From contig OU862931.1 in the NCBI GenBank assembly GCA_917880885.1, forward strand, positions 13,031,337-13,095,336: a DNA stretch of 64,000 nucleotides. The letters run 5' to 3'. Under the pieces are notes generated by a model. That model had not been told where the DNA came from and did no database searches. It worked only from the letters and a program-made list of their open reading frames with translations. The position numbers and the translations under genes are program-made. This DNA is from Limnephilus marmoratus. Its lineage: Eukaryota; Arthropoda; Insecta; Trichoptera; Limnephilidae. This document shows positions 19,757 through 29,771 of the stretch, piece by piece. Each line of letters opens with the position of its first letter. The stretch's first letter is position 1.

Positions 19757-22700
19757 ATTTTCCGCCCAACGATCCATACGAATTTCGCCGCGTTTTCGAC
19801 GTGTTTAACGAAAATCTAACAATCTTAAGGGAATTGGATCTCCCTACAGACAATTGGGACTTCGTGCTTTTTTATTTGATTCTGTCAAAATTGGATTCAC
19901 TAACGAGGTGCGCTTTCGAACAACTGCAGTCTCCTACCGAGTTGCCATCATATTCGAAGCTAAAGGAGTTTTTATATAACCAGTGTGAAGCTCGTGTACG
20001 AGATTTACATTTTTTGAGTCCCGATCGCAATCATGTTGAAAAACACCACGGTGTAGGATCAGCGTACAAACATCCCGCACGTAAATCTGAACAGGCTTCC
20101 AAAAAACATACTTCATCGCTTCTTTGCGATGTAACGAAGGTGCGACCTGAATCCAATGGGTCCTCGATCTCGATTAATTTTCCAAAGTGCTCCTGTTGTG
20201 AGGAAGAACATTTAATTTACAAGTGCAAGGCATTCGCGCTAAAATCAGTTCAAGATCGCATCCAATACGCCAAAGCTCACCGTTGGTGCTTTAATTGTCT
20301 TCGTTCTTCTCATTATCTTAAAGATTGTAAATCTATATTTAAATGTCAGAAATGTTACCAAAAGCATCACACTCTACTCCATCGTGATGAAACCATATCT
20401 TCTAAAGAGGGGGGTCATCACCCCACGACGTCTACGGACCAAGAGGACCCTCAAATTAGTGTCCTCACCAATTTAGGTGACAGGTCCGTAGTTCTATTGT
20501 CTACTGCCAAGGTTAACATTCGCGATTCCTCCGGCAGGTTTCAAACTTTTCGTGCGTTGATCGATTCAGGCAGTCAAGCTCATTTCATCACCGATCGCGC
20601 TGCAGAGCGTCTAGGCATCCATCGTACGGCCAGTTCTCGGAGAATTAGTGGCTTAGGCCAATCTTCCGCAACTGCGTCAGGAATCATTCAATTAGAAGTT
20701 GGTGTTGAGGAACAGGTTCTCTTTAACATTAAGGCACTCACGCTGCCTACTATCTGCGGCAACATGCCAACGGTTCGATTAGATAAGTCGTCATGGCATC
20801 AGTTGCAAGAATTACCTCTTGCTGACCCTGACTGTCACAAACCGGGACCGATTGACCTTCTTCTGGGTGCTGAGGTCTTTACTTCTCTTTTGAGACCTGG
20901 TAACGTGAAGGGTGGTCGTAATCAGCCATCAGCTTTCAATTCTGTATTTGGTTGGCTTCTTCTAGGTTCGGTTGGTTCTGACGCCGGTCACGAAATAAAA
21001 TCGTTCGTCGTAACTAACGAGGACCGGCTCCATGAAGAGGTTCAGCGACTATGGGAGTTGGACACCATTCCCCAGTCTTCACAGCTCACCCCCGAGGTAC
21101 AACTCTGTGAACAGATGTACTGCACGGACCATTCCCGTGACACTTCGGAACGATACATCGTAGCCTTGCCTTTTCGAGAAAGGGACAAGAATATCTCTTT
21201 TCCCGGGTCGCGCGAAGTCGCTTTACGCAGATTCCTTTCACTTGAACGCAAACTCATAGCAAATCCAACGTTCTTCGCCAAATCTCTAGTACAAAGGTTG
21301 TGGATTTTAAGAGTTGGTTGGGGTGACACCCCACCCGTTGACATCGTTCGTCAATGGGAACGTTACACTAAACAATTACCGCTCTTGAAGTCGTTTGAAA
21401 TCCCTCGTTGGGTTTCAGTCCCTCACCTGAAATCGTGCCAACTATATGGCTTCTCAGATAGTTCGGAAATCGGATATGCTGCGGTAGTTTACTTACGAAC
21501 CACAGACGTTGACGGTAACGTCCAAGACTTTTTAATTTGCGCCAAGTCTCTAGTCGCCCCCACCAAAAGTATTTCATTGCCTTGTCTCGAACTTTGTGCG
21601 GCAATTCTTCTTGCAGATCTATTAAAATTCGTCAAGGAATTATACGTAACCTTGCTTTTAATCTCTAATACTTTTGCGTGGTCCGATTTAACCGTTGTGC
21701 TTGCATGGTTACGTTCTCCTTCATATCGCTGGAAAACTTTCGTGGTGAACCGTGTTAGTCACATCCAGGATGCCCTCGAAGATACTTCGTGGCATCACGT
21801 ATTATCCGGCGATAACCCAGCGGACGTCGCTTCACGTGGTCAATCCCCAGCCGATCTAGTTGATAATACGTTATGGTGGGCGGGGCCGCCGTGGCTAATT
21901 CAGCCAGTTGATTCTTGGCCATCCTTAGATGGCAAGGTCGACGAAATTGAACCTCACTTTGAGGAACGAGTTCAATCGTTATTAGTCCAACAGGATGAAA
22001 ATTTGGTGGACTTACTACTTGTTAAATTTTCTTCTCTCCGGAAGATTCAACGTATTTTCGGTTATTGTCATAGATTCATTTACAACCTTCGTAACAAAGA
22101 GTCTCGTCGGTCGGATCTTCCATTAAACCGTACCGAAGTTCACGCTTCGCTGTTGACAGTAGTTAAACATATTCAATCTGTACATTTCAATGATGATATC
22201 ACGCGCTTGAATGAGGGCAACCTTCTTTCGAAACAAATGCGAAAGCTCAATCCATTCATTGACGACTACGGTGTGCTCAGGGTGGGTGGCAGGTTATCTC
22301 GATCTGGGCTTGAATTTGAGCATAAACATCCTGCCCTACTTCCTCGTGAATCCAAGCTCACATTTCTTGTGATAGAAACTCTCCATCGAGAACATTGTCA
22401 TCCAGGCATTAACACGATGCAATATTTGTTGACACAGCAGTTTTGGATTCTGTCGCCCAAGCGCGCCATCCGCCACTGTTTTTCAAAGTGTATACAATGT
22501 TATCGCATAAAACCAGCCCCTCTAGAACCTTTCATGAGTGACCTAACCGCTGTTCGTGTAAATCAGGTTAAACCATTTTCGATCGTGGGCGTTTATTACG
22601 GTGATCCGTTTCACATTAAAGCTGGTAAATACCACGGCGCTAAGATAGACAAAACTTATCTTTGCTTATTCGTATGTTTTACCACCAAGGCTCTACATCT

Positions 22701-23463
22701 CGAAGTAGCTTCAGATCTGTCTACCGAATCTTTCATTACAGCGCTACGTCGATTTGTAGGTAGACGAGGTCGTGTAAATGCCATACACTCAGATTGCGGT
22801 ACAAATTTCGTCGGAGCTAAAACTCAACTTAATTCGTTCATGCACACTGCTTCACAGTCAGAACAAATCGATTTTCGTTTTAATCCTCCATCTAGTCCCC
22901 ATTTCGGTGGCGTATGGGAGATTCAAATTAAATCGGTTAAATCTCATCTTTATCGCATAATTGGTAACCAAACCTTAACTTTCGAGGAATTGACAACACT
23001 CTTCGTGCAGATTGAGGCCATGTTAAACTCTCGACCTCTCTACCCGATGAGTTCTGACCCAAACGATTTGCGAGTGTTAACTCCAGGTCATTTTTTGACA
23101 TTGGAACCCTTGACCTCCGTGCCGGATGAGGATTATACTGATCTTAAAATCAACTGTCTGAGTCGTTGGCAACCTATTCAACGTTTTCGGCAGGATTTTT
23201 GGAAACGATGGAAGGTTGAATACCTTCAATCGCTAACTCAGCGTGCCAAGTGGACCAAGCATTGCAGATCACTCTCTGTAAATGATGTGGTTATAATCCG
23301 AAGCGAAAATACTGTCCCTTTGCATTGGCCTATTGCACGAGTCGATAAATTGCATCCAGGTTCAGACGGCGTTGTGCGTGTCGCTACGGTCCGTACATCT
23401 AATGGTTCTATTCTCACGAGACCATTAACCAAATTATGTCCACTACCTAGTCAAGTTGACTAA
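19744..23463 (+). CDS. BEL/Pao Gag-Pol lacking reverse transcriptase core
   Basis: 1239 codons, fully open. In order: end of the DUF1759 domain (1-90); two Cys/His knuckles (about 150-215, CSCCEEEH, CFNCLRSSHYLKDC, CQKCYQKHH); aspartic protease with the DSG active site in ALIDSGSQAHF (about 273); LLLGAEVF; the first part of RT (about 455-508: YCTDHSRD, ERYIVALPF, LRRFLSLERKL). It then jumps at about residue 509 straight to FAKSLVQRLWILRVGW, which normally lies after the RT thumb. No YxDD is present anywhere. RNase H follows with D, E, D, D (GFSDSSE, LELCAA, SDLTVVLAW, NPADVASRG). The integrase has H2C2 (HREHCHPG..CIQC), second D (HSDCGTNF) and E (GGVWEIQ), but the first catalytic Asp is Tyr (GVYYGDPF, codon 22594-22596). 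A DUF5641-like C-terminus ends the protein. Full-length BEL pols are several hundred residues longer. Confidence 0.93.
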   Translation: MQNVNFPPNDPYEFRRVFDVFNENLTILRELDLPTDNWDFVLFYLILSKLDSLTRCAFEQLQSPTELPSYSKLKEFLYNQCEARVRDLHFLSPDRNHVEKHHGVGSAYKHPARKSEQASKKHTSSLLCDVTKVRPESNGSSISINFPKCSCCEEEHLIYKCKAFALKSVQDRIQYAKAHRWCFNCLRSSHYLKDCKSIFKCQKCYQKHHTLLHRDETISSKEGGHHPTTSTDQEDPQISVLTNLGDRSVVLLSTAKVNIRDSSGRFQTFRALIDSGSQAHFITDRAAERLGIHRTASSRRISGLGQSSATASGIIQLEVGVEEQVLFNIKALTLPTICGNMPTVRLDKSSWHQLQELPLADPDCHKPGPIDLLLGAEVFTSLLRPGNVKGGRNQPSAFNSVFGWLLLGSVGSDAGHEIKSFVVTNEDRLHEEVQRLWELDTIPQSSQLTPEVQLCEQMYCTDHSRDTSERYIVALPFRERDKNISFPGSREVALRRFLSLERKLIANPTFFAKSLVQRLWILRVGWGDTPPVDIVRQWERYTKQLPLLKSFEIPRWVSVPHLKSCQLYGFSDSSEIGYAAVVYLRTTDVDGNVQDFLICAKSLVAPTKSISLPCLELCAAILLADLLKFVKELYVTLLLISNTFAWSDLTVVLAWLRSPSYRWKTFVVNRVSHIQDALEDTSWHHVLSGDNPADVASRGQSPADLVDNTLWWAGPPWLIQPVDSWPSLDGKVDEIEPHFEERVQSLLVQQDENLVDLLLVKFSSLRKIQRIFGYCHRFIYNLRNKESRRSDLPLNRTEVHASLLTVVKHIQSVHFNDDITRLNEGNLLSKQMRKLNPFIDDYGVLRVGGRLSRSGLEFEHKHPALLPRESKLTFLVIETLHREHCHPGINTMQYLLTQQFWILSPKRAIRHCFSKCIQCYRIKPAPLEPFMSDLTAVRVNQVKPFSIVGVYYGDPFHIKAGKYHGAKIDKTYLCLFVCFTTKALHLEVASDLSTESFITALRRFVGRRGRVNAIHSDCGTNFVGAKTQLNSFMHTASQSEQIDFRFNPPSSPHFGGVWEIQIKSVKSHLYRIIGNQTLTFEELTTLFVQIEAMLNSRPLYPMSSDPNDLRVLTPGHFLTLEPLTSVPDEDYTDLKINCLSRWQPIQRFRQDFWKRWKVEYLQSLTQRAKWTKHCRSLSVNDVVIIRSENTVPLHWPIARVDKLHPGSDGVVRVATVRTSNGSILTRPLTKLCPLPSQVD

Positions 23464-23653
23464 TCGTTCTCGCTGTCGCGGATAATTTTAATAATATGAT
23501 TATTATTTTTTTTTATTACGTCTTAGTATATCGTATCATCTAGTTTAATTCTTTCTTCGTTCACACAACATTTCATAACATTTGCATGCTTTAGTTAAGG
23601 TTTAAATTTTTTCTTTTTTTAAAATACACTTTGCTGTATTTTGGTGGGCGGAA

Positions 23654-23943
23654 TGTTTTGTAATGCTGTATTGAATCTCGATAAATTTATTCCGTTTCAT
23701 ATGGCAAGGCCAGAATTCAAATTATTAGAATTCGCATACTGGGTACTGACACTGTTCGGTAACTACTCGCTGACTTTCGTTACCAAGGAACAAAAGTGTG
23801 TTTTGACAGTACACATTCTAACGCTTTTGTCTTCGTATCGTTTTTTCTAACGTGGCATTAGAATCGACTCAAAACCTAGAAATACCGCCGTTATCATTCA
23901 TGATAAGTTCATTTCGTAACTGCCTGTGGATCAAAACAAACTA
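23654..23943 (+). repeat. BEL/Pao 3' LTR
   Basis: Identical by eye to 18425-18714. It is followed by the target duplication GAAAC (23944-23948) and then LINE-B sequence. Confidence 0.93.
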
Positions 23944-24190
23944 GAAACATTAAATTCAACGAGATTATTTTTACCCCAAGAGAAAACAGTCAATGATCGA
24001 AGTTTCAATTTATTTATTTATTTACCAGTTTAAGTTTTAAAAATATTACGTTTTATCAATTCAATATTAATGAAATAATTTAATGAAATGAAAACAAATA
24101 CAATGATTTTATTTACGATTTTATTAAACGAGTGAAAATATAATTAAAATCAAAGTAAAAACATAACAAAAAAAATTAAAAATCGAATGC

Positions 24191-24453
24191 AGTTCAAACG
24201 CGGTAGAAGTGAAACCTTCGCCCACACAATCTCACCCAATAGGAGCCTTGAAAAGTGAGCCCATAATCAAACCGGACAATCCGGTGAGGTTTCATTATAT
24301 CTCATTCTCTCCCAGGCTAAATCCTAAAGATGTATGTGTTTGTCTCTTTTTAGTGTCGTTTCCGTTTTATCCAGTTTCAAATCATAACGGTGCTAAGTTT
24401 CACTTTAAAAAAATCATAGTGTGCAATTCAAACGCGGTAGAAGTGAAACCTTC
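24191..24453 (+). repeat. Direct-repeat-flanked dispersed repeat
   Basis: TTCAAACGCGGTAGAAGTG occurs at about 24192 and 24427, bracketing a segment (24298-24400) that is found inverted at about 31505-31620 (TCTCATTCTCTC.CAGGCTAAATCCTA, GTTTGTCTCTTTTTAGTGTCG). It looks like an unclassified TE fragment. The next 100 bases hold two imperfect copies of a GGAGACCGAT unit. Confidence 0.5.
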
Positions 24454-24479
24454 AGAAAACTAAAGTTAACAAGAGTGGG

Positions 24480-25040
24480 GAGACTACGAAGCATCGCACA
24501 AAAAAGGAGACCGATAGGCTATGAAGCCCCGCACAAAGAGGAGACCGATTATACTATCTAATTCTCTCGCAGGCTAAAATATGTTGTTTTGGTTTTTTCT
24601 AACATACCTACGCGCAACATAATTGAACATATCAGTATCGACGAGATAACACGCATTTGTTCTATGTTCTTATATTAATTAATATGTGAACTCAAGTATT
24701 ACGTTTAGTGACTTCGCAGAGGTATTCGGGTTAATAGGACTAGGATTGTCTAGGTCTTGGTGTAGGATGGGTCTGACCAACTAATTTGTGGATTTGGAGA
24801 GACTGATGAAGGAAGAATATTTACCTCAGTGGCAGTACTCTCTCCTTGAACCGTCGCCTTACACCACAATGGGATGGATAGATTCATACGTCCGTCACTT
24901 CTGGACGCACTGATCCACAAAATCCCCAATGATGACACAGGGTAGTGAATAATTGATTTTATCATTTTACTAGTAAATTAATTCATTAATTCTACGTTCT
25001 AGGATTCCTCATTTTTGGCGACGTGGACATTATTTCTCAA
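24480..25040. other. Non-coding interval, nothing recognised
   Basis: No supported gene; the open frames are short and unrelated to known families. Confidence 0.5.
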
Positions 25041-25056
25041 AATATGGCTGCACTAG

Positions 25057-25250
25057 GTTTTCTTCATCTGAAACAACATTTAGCAGGAAAACCTTTGGAG
25101 ACCGACTAAGACGCGGAGGGAGAAGTGATAGCGTATTTGGCAGCGGAGTTCTGCGATAAGGTAGTAAAGGACTTAATGCCACGGCGCACCAAGTGCATCG
25201 ATCATATGTCGAAATATGTCGACTATGTCGACCATATGTCGACTATGTCG
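25057..25250 (+). pseudogene. Degenerate mariner-like transposase C-terminus
   Basis: The frame reads LKQHLAGKPLETD, stop, DAEGEVIAYLAAEFCDKVVK, DLMPRRTKCID. The layout LK.HL.GK..(E)D.D.E..V..WL....F....I..L..R..KC is the C-terminal tail of mariner/SETMAR-type transposases. A stop replaces one codon. The end merges into short ATGTCGAC tandem repeats (25204-25250). The catalytic part is absent. Confidence 0.45.
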
Positions 25251-25343
25251 AAAAATAGTGGGGATATGTATCTAAAATGTCATATGATATTTTTGTTAAT
25301 ATTTTGTTATAGTTTTTCCTGATTTTTAAAATTAGGTCGTTCT

Positions 25344-26060
25344 TTAAGAGGGTATTACCAAAGAAAATCGAAAATGTCATTTTCAAATCAAATTTTAGAC
25401 GTATTGACTATTTCCACAAAAAATTATAAATGGATTTGGAAAGTTTTTTTTATCTAGCATTCGTATGTTTTAAATTTTGAGAAAAATATTTATTTTTAGA
25501 ATTATAAGGTTATCCATAAGTCGTTGGCAGATTTGTTAAATTAAAAAAAAAGATTTTGTATTATACCACACCCATTTCAAATCATATAATCATATTATGC
25601 AGTAAAATAAATAAATACATTATCTGGGTATCGCGTGTTTTAGAATTTTAATTTTAGTTTAAATAAAATTATTAAAAAATATTTACGTACATGTGTTTCT
25701 TGACGAAAATTAGTCCGTTTGTTTATTTATTTGCGCACTTACCATTTACCAAAATGTATTTCAGATTTTAACATTCTTATTTAACTTAAAAAATTTTGAA
25801 AAATGATTAATACTTATAATCATAAAATAATTACAAAAAGTACATTATTTTAATACTTTTATCATCACGCCTTTCAGCATTTTTGGATGTAGGTATAAAT
25901 TAAAGCAAATTTGGAATGAAATAAAACCGATATTGAGTTACAATTTTAGAAAGCTGGTACGTAGAATAATTAATCTTTCTCGTCGTAACCGCCCCGCACG
26001 ATCGTAAGAACTTTCGACGAAATGTGGATTTTCGTCCGCTGGCTGGTTAAGCGCTCTTAA
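25344..26060 (+). mobile_element. TTAA-flanked MITE, copy 1
   Basis: Starts TTAA-GAGGGTATTACCA and ends GGTTAAGCGCTC-TTAA. The ends are a weak inverted repeat (TTAAGAG.G..T.A.CA). It is about 85 percent alike over its full length to 60891-61587, same orientation. No coding sequence. TTAA targets suggest mobilisation by a piggyBac- or Kolobok-type transposase. Confidence 0.7.
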
Positions 26061-26183
26061 TTCTTGAACATCCCTTGTAGTGGACATAGTTGACAGTCAT
26101 AATTATTCATTCGTTCCTTGTTACAGTTATTATTATCTTTAGAATTAGAATTTAATGTAATATTTGAATACCATTCATTCAAT

Positions 26184-26225
26184 ATTTATATACCCCTAAT
26201 GAAGACTTCATTAGTTTCGTGAGTT
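26184..26225. repeat. Short palindrome CTAATGAAG/CTTCATTAG
   Basis: A perfect hairpin followed by TTTCGTGAG; possibly another terminal fragment of a Penelope-type element. Uncertain. Confidence 0.3.
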
Positions 26226-26689
26226 TTTTAACATCATTCTTCGTGTTTTACAAAAAACCCTTTCTCATAATAAAATTACATACTCAATTTACCAATCTAC
26301 TCTAAAATATCTTGGAAAATATTTTCAAAAAACGCCACACGGGGAATACTAAACTTATAGAAGGTAAGCTTGTCATAAAGCTAATTCATAAAAACATCGG
26401 TGACCTTTGATACAAAAATATTAGATTGGCCTTTCTATAGAAACTAAGCAGAAAAACATTAAAAAAAATTAAGATTCTTTTATCTCACGTTTTTTTCTTT
26501 GTTTGGCTTTTGGATAATTTACGTAGGTAGGTACAATAATTTACTTGAATGAGAAAGTTGCGTTTTGACCAACTTATGTCCCACTTTGAATATTTTTTTA
26601 TGTCTTGGGACTCGTACAACAACAAAAGATCTTAGTAGATCAGTATTCAGAGGCGAAAATCAGAAATGTATTTTATTTTAGAGGTACTG

Positions 26690-27030
26690 CGCGTTTTCAA
26701 CCCGCGACAAAATATCCCCGACAAAATATCCACGACAAAATATCCTACGGACAAAACATCCTTCAACAAAATATCTACGAAAACCTGACCTAACCTAACC
26801 TAACCTTACCTAACATAACCTAACTTTATTATACATTTTACTATTTTGGAACAATAATTTATTGTCTTTGTCAGATATCTGTATTATTTTTGTCCCATTT
26901 TTCTTAGGTTAGGTTAGGTTTTAGAACTACATTATTAATATTTTGTTGGGGGTTGTTTTGTCCGTAGGATATTTTGTCGTGGATAATTTCTCGAGAATAT
27001 TTTGTCGCGGGATGTAAAGGCGTGGAACCG
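26690..27030. repeat. Foldback with TTAGG runs and 15-bp tandem motif
   Basis: The left arm has four or five CGACAAAATATCC-type units followed by CCTAA repeats (about 26788-26830). The right arm has (TTAGG)3 (about 26905-26920), then GTCCGTAGGATATTTTGTCG and GATATTTTGTCGCGGG. The arms are inverted copies around an AT-rich centre. The TTAGG runs look like part of the repeat rather than a telomere relic. Confidence 0.65.
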
Positions 27031-27049
27031 ATTTTAGATTTGTTATTCA

Positions 27050-27870
27050 AGTATCCTTAAACATCATTCTTTAGGTTACTTACATAGGTAAGTCACATAA
27101 GTAAGTCACATAAGTAAAACATAATCCTGAACTATGATGAATCCTATCGAGATAATATGATTGTATTGCAACCTAATTTGAATCAGAGCCGGCTAGAGTA
27201 GGTACATGTCTGGGCGCGCGAATACCAAATTACGGGGTTAGTGTTGTCGTTTAGCAAACTTCGCTATTTAAAATGGTCTAATCAATATGTTTATTATCCT
27301 TGCGGTCAAACAACACACAAATCAGCAGTAACACGAGTATCAGCCACAATTGGCGCCATTTTCACAATGTTATTGCTCGATGGCACTGACTTGATCACGT
27401 GACACTTAAAAATCCGTCGCGCACCTAGGTTTCATTTTTTAAAAATAAAAGTTAAAAATTAATAACATTTAGAAGTGAATGTAATGGATATCGTAAAAAA
27501 ATAAACAGAGATTCAAAATTGTTCTAATTTTAAATAATAACCTCCTTAGGTAAGTACTAATAAAAGCGTTTCAAATTTTACATAACTGATAAACGACCAT
27601 ACACCATACATTAATGGTTGTTTCATTCATCAGTTGTGTAACCCTTTTTTTAGTAAGGCCCCAACTAACTAAACATCACACCGTGTCCACAAGGGTAAGC
27701 AGAGTCGACATATCGCCGCGACTCTATCTTGGCGTACACTCACATTCATACATCGTCTCATACCTCACGCTCTCTATTATTCTGTATCTTGATATTGCCC
27801 GATTCAAGTATTTGATTCACTTGGTCGTGCCATACATTCTACATTTCAATATAACACACCAATAAATTAA
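27050..27870. other. Non-coding interval
   Basis: AT-rich; no feature recognised. Confidence 0.45.
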
Positions 27871-27879
27871 AAGTCTTTT

Positions 27880-28400
27880 TATAATGATAATGCAAAGAAA
27901 AATATTTCACCAAAGTTTGGTAATTAAACATAACTTGATTGATTGCCGTAATGTAGTACCATATTATGAATATGAACCAAATTCATTTTTAGAAAATGAA
28001 TTTTATAAAATATATTATGGTAAAACTGTACTAACAGACAGAACAATTAGTCATAACATAAAAGACCTGATAGTTTTACATGACAAAATTAAAAAAAATA
28101 ACTTATATCATTGATGTAGCTATTCCAAATTCTTGTAATATTCAAAAAACTGTTTCTGAAAAATTAAGAAAATACACAGATTTAGGAAATGAGATTAAAA
28201 GAATTTGGCATTCTCAGACTATAAAAATATTACCATTTGTTATTTCAGCTACTGGCATTATACCTAGGTCTCTCATTCAAAATTTAGGCATATTAGATTT
28301 GTCAAAGAATTTATTAAATATATAAAAATGCAAAAATCAGTCATTTTAAATACGTGTAGGATTACAAAAGATTTTTTAAATATTTATATTGAGGGATCAG
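27880..28400 (+). pseudogene. R4-type LINE: restriction-like endonuclease C-terminus
   Basis: Successive frames read KIFHQSLVIKHNLID, PYYEYEP, YYGKTVLTDRTI, DLIVLHDKIKK, then after a shift in an A8 run (about 28090-28098) ITYIIDVAIPNSCNIQKT, KYTDLGNEIKRIW, ILPFVISATGIIPRSLI, a stop, and MQKSVILNTCRI. The PD..(D/E).K-like block with YLIDIAIP, followed by KYTDL..EIK and the MQKSVILNTC end, matches the C-terminus of R2/R4/Dong-type LINEs, which use a restriction-like endonuclease. One frameshift and one stop make it dead. Confidence 0.75.
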
Positions 28401-28593
28401 TAGGGTTTATAGGTTCAATTAGGAATTCCACAGTCGAACCCTCTGATATGAAAATATCTGAAGTCGGTGAATTATTTTCCCATTTGGTCTCTGGTAGGTT
28501 GACATGTTGTTCTTGTATTGTTTTGTATTTATAATACTTATATTTTTTTACTTTTTTTCTACCACTTTATGTTTTCTTTTATGTTTTAATCTA

Positions 28594-28594
28594 T

Positions 28595-28626
<32 letters not shown>
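28594..28626. repeat. (TA)n microsatellite
   Basis: An uninterrupted TA run of roughly 30 bp. An (AAAAT)-like run lies near 28720-28742. Confidence 0.9.
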
Positions 28627-28631
<5 letters not shown>

Positions 28632-29317
28632 ATTTTAGCGGAAACTTTGCTGGTTAATGCAACCATGTAATATGTTACTCTATTATGAAAATATGTATAA
28701 CTGTTTGTTTCCTTAATAAACTAAAATAAAATAAAATAAAATAGTGCAATTGCATAGCGTGGATTCAATAGATGATCATTTGGGAAGTGTGTGAAAGGGT
28801 TTAGTTTTTCCTGTGGGGAAAATTTAACCCGGACATTTAAATCTGGTGCGTAAAATATGTTCTAAAGGTTTTTTTACACCGACGACAGTGTGGACGCAAA
28901 AATGATTTTTATAACTGAACGAGTTTTTTTAACCAAGAGACCCAGTCTAGTGTATTTTTTGCCGGTGTTTTTTGCTGGCATAATATTGGCAATGTGGTTC
29001 ATCAAAATATTGAAGGGTTTATTTTTTTACTGCGGGAACATCTGAGGAAAAAGCAATTTCGCGAATATTAAGAATATCACATGCCGATGTCTAATACCCA
29101 AAAGGAAACATTTCAAACACTTTATGACGGGCTGTTTTTTTTCTTATGACGTAGTTTTATGAAGTCCAAAACCAATATGTGAACTAAATTTATTGGTTGT
29201 GATTCGATATTCCTATACTGTGAACGCCAGATTATTTTTTTATCGCCAATGATTTCTCATACCGTAGGAGGAAGAAGTAAAAAATAGAAGATAGAAATTA
29301 TATTTATTTTTGGGATA

Positions 29318-29402
29318 TATTATGCTGTGTTGCGCTGATGGTGAACACTATAATGCAATCCGAAACGTTGGCTAAAGAAGGTGGTGGCGCAACACGACGT
29401 AA
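29318..29402 (+). mobile_element. Deleted Penelope-like terminal repeat
   Basis: A short inverted pair (TTATGCTGTGTTGCGC with GCGCAACACGACGTAATA) brackets GATGGTGAACACTATAATGC and AATCCGAAACGTTGGC, matching the 12631-12779 repeat with an internal loss. Confidence 0.5.
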
Positions 29403-29771
29403 TATCCTAAAAATCAATTACTAGACTAATCTCAAATCTATTATAATCTCAAATCAAATCCAGAATACAGAAAGGTTAATACAGAAAACTTAACTAGAAC
29501 ATTATAGAGATTTTCTAATTGGCAGCTTTGAGATGTAAATACCTCACAAAAGTCCCAGCTCCCTTCTGGAGCCTTGGGATATGTTGTGAGGTTGAAGGTA
29601 GTGGGGAGGGGAAGGAGATGTGGGAGAGGAATACGAGGAAGTACCTGGCTATTCAGATCCTGTCACCAAACCTCGTGAAAGCCATTTCAATCAACGTTTC
29701 AATTCTGAACGGTGGTCTTAACGGAGAAAGTATCTCCACTCTGGAACGTGCCGTAAATATACTATATATTA

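Larger units (their letters stand above)
18425..23943 (+). mobile_element. BEL/Pao LTR retrotransposon, non-autonomous
   Basis: 290-bp LTRs (18425-18714 and 23654-23943) read as identical. The 5-bp target duplication GAAAC lies at 18420-18424 and 23944-23948 and is confirmed by the split LINE-B codon. The polypurine tract GGTGGGCGGAA precedes the 3' LTR. The interior has gag and pol frames in BEL order (gag, protease, RT remnant, RNase H, integrase), but the RT core is deleted. Total length is 5519 bp. Identical LTRs imply a very recent insertion. Confidence 0.95.
17640..23997 (-). mobile_element. LINE-B 3' fragment, interrupted by BEL/Pao
   Basis: The minus-strand LINE keeps its poly-A (poly-T at 17645-17658 on plus), a 3' UTR with a stem-loop (17679-17709), and coding sequence running 17714-18424. 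It then resumes beyond the BEL element at 23949-23997. The split codon reads ..WGKNNLVEFNV|SKTQSRLI.., so the BEL insertion point is inside the LINE-B frame. The element is 5'-truncated near 23997. Confidence 0.88.

Noticed and set aside
26788..26920. Interstitial telomere from chromosome fusion
   Set aside because: TTAGG runs are only three to four units, occur in both inverted arms, and are embedded in a foldback repeat.
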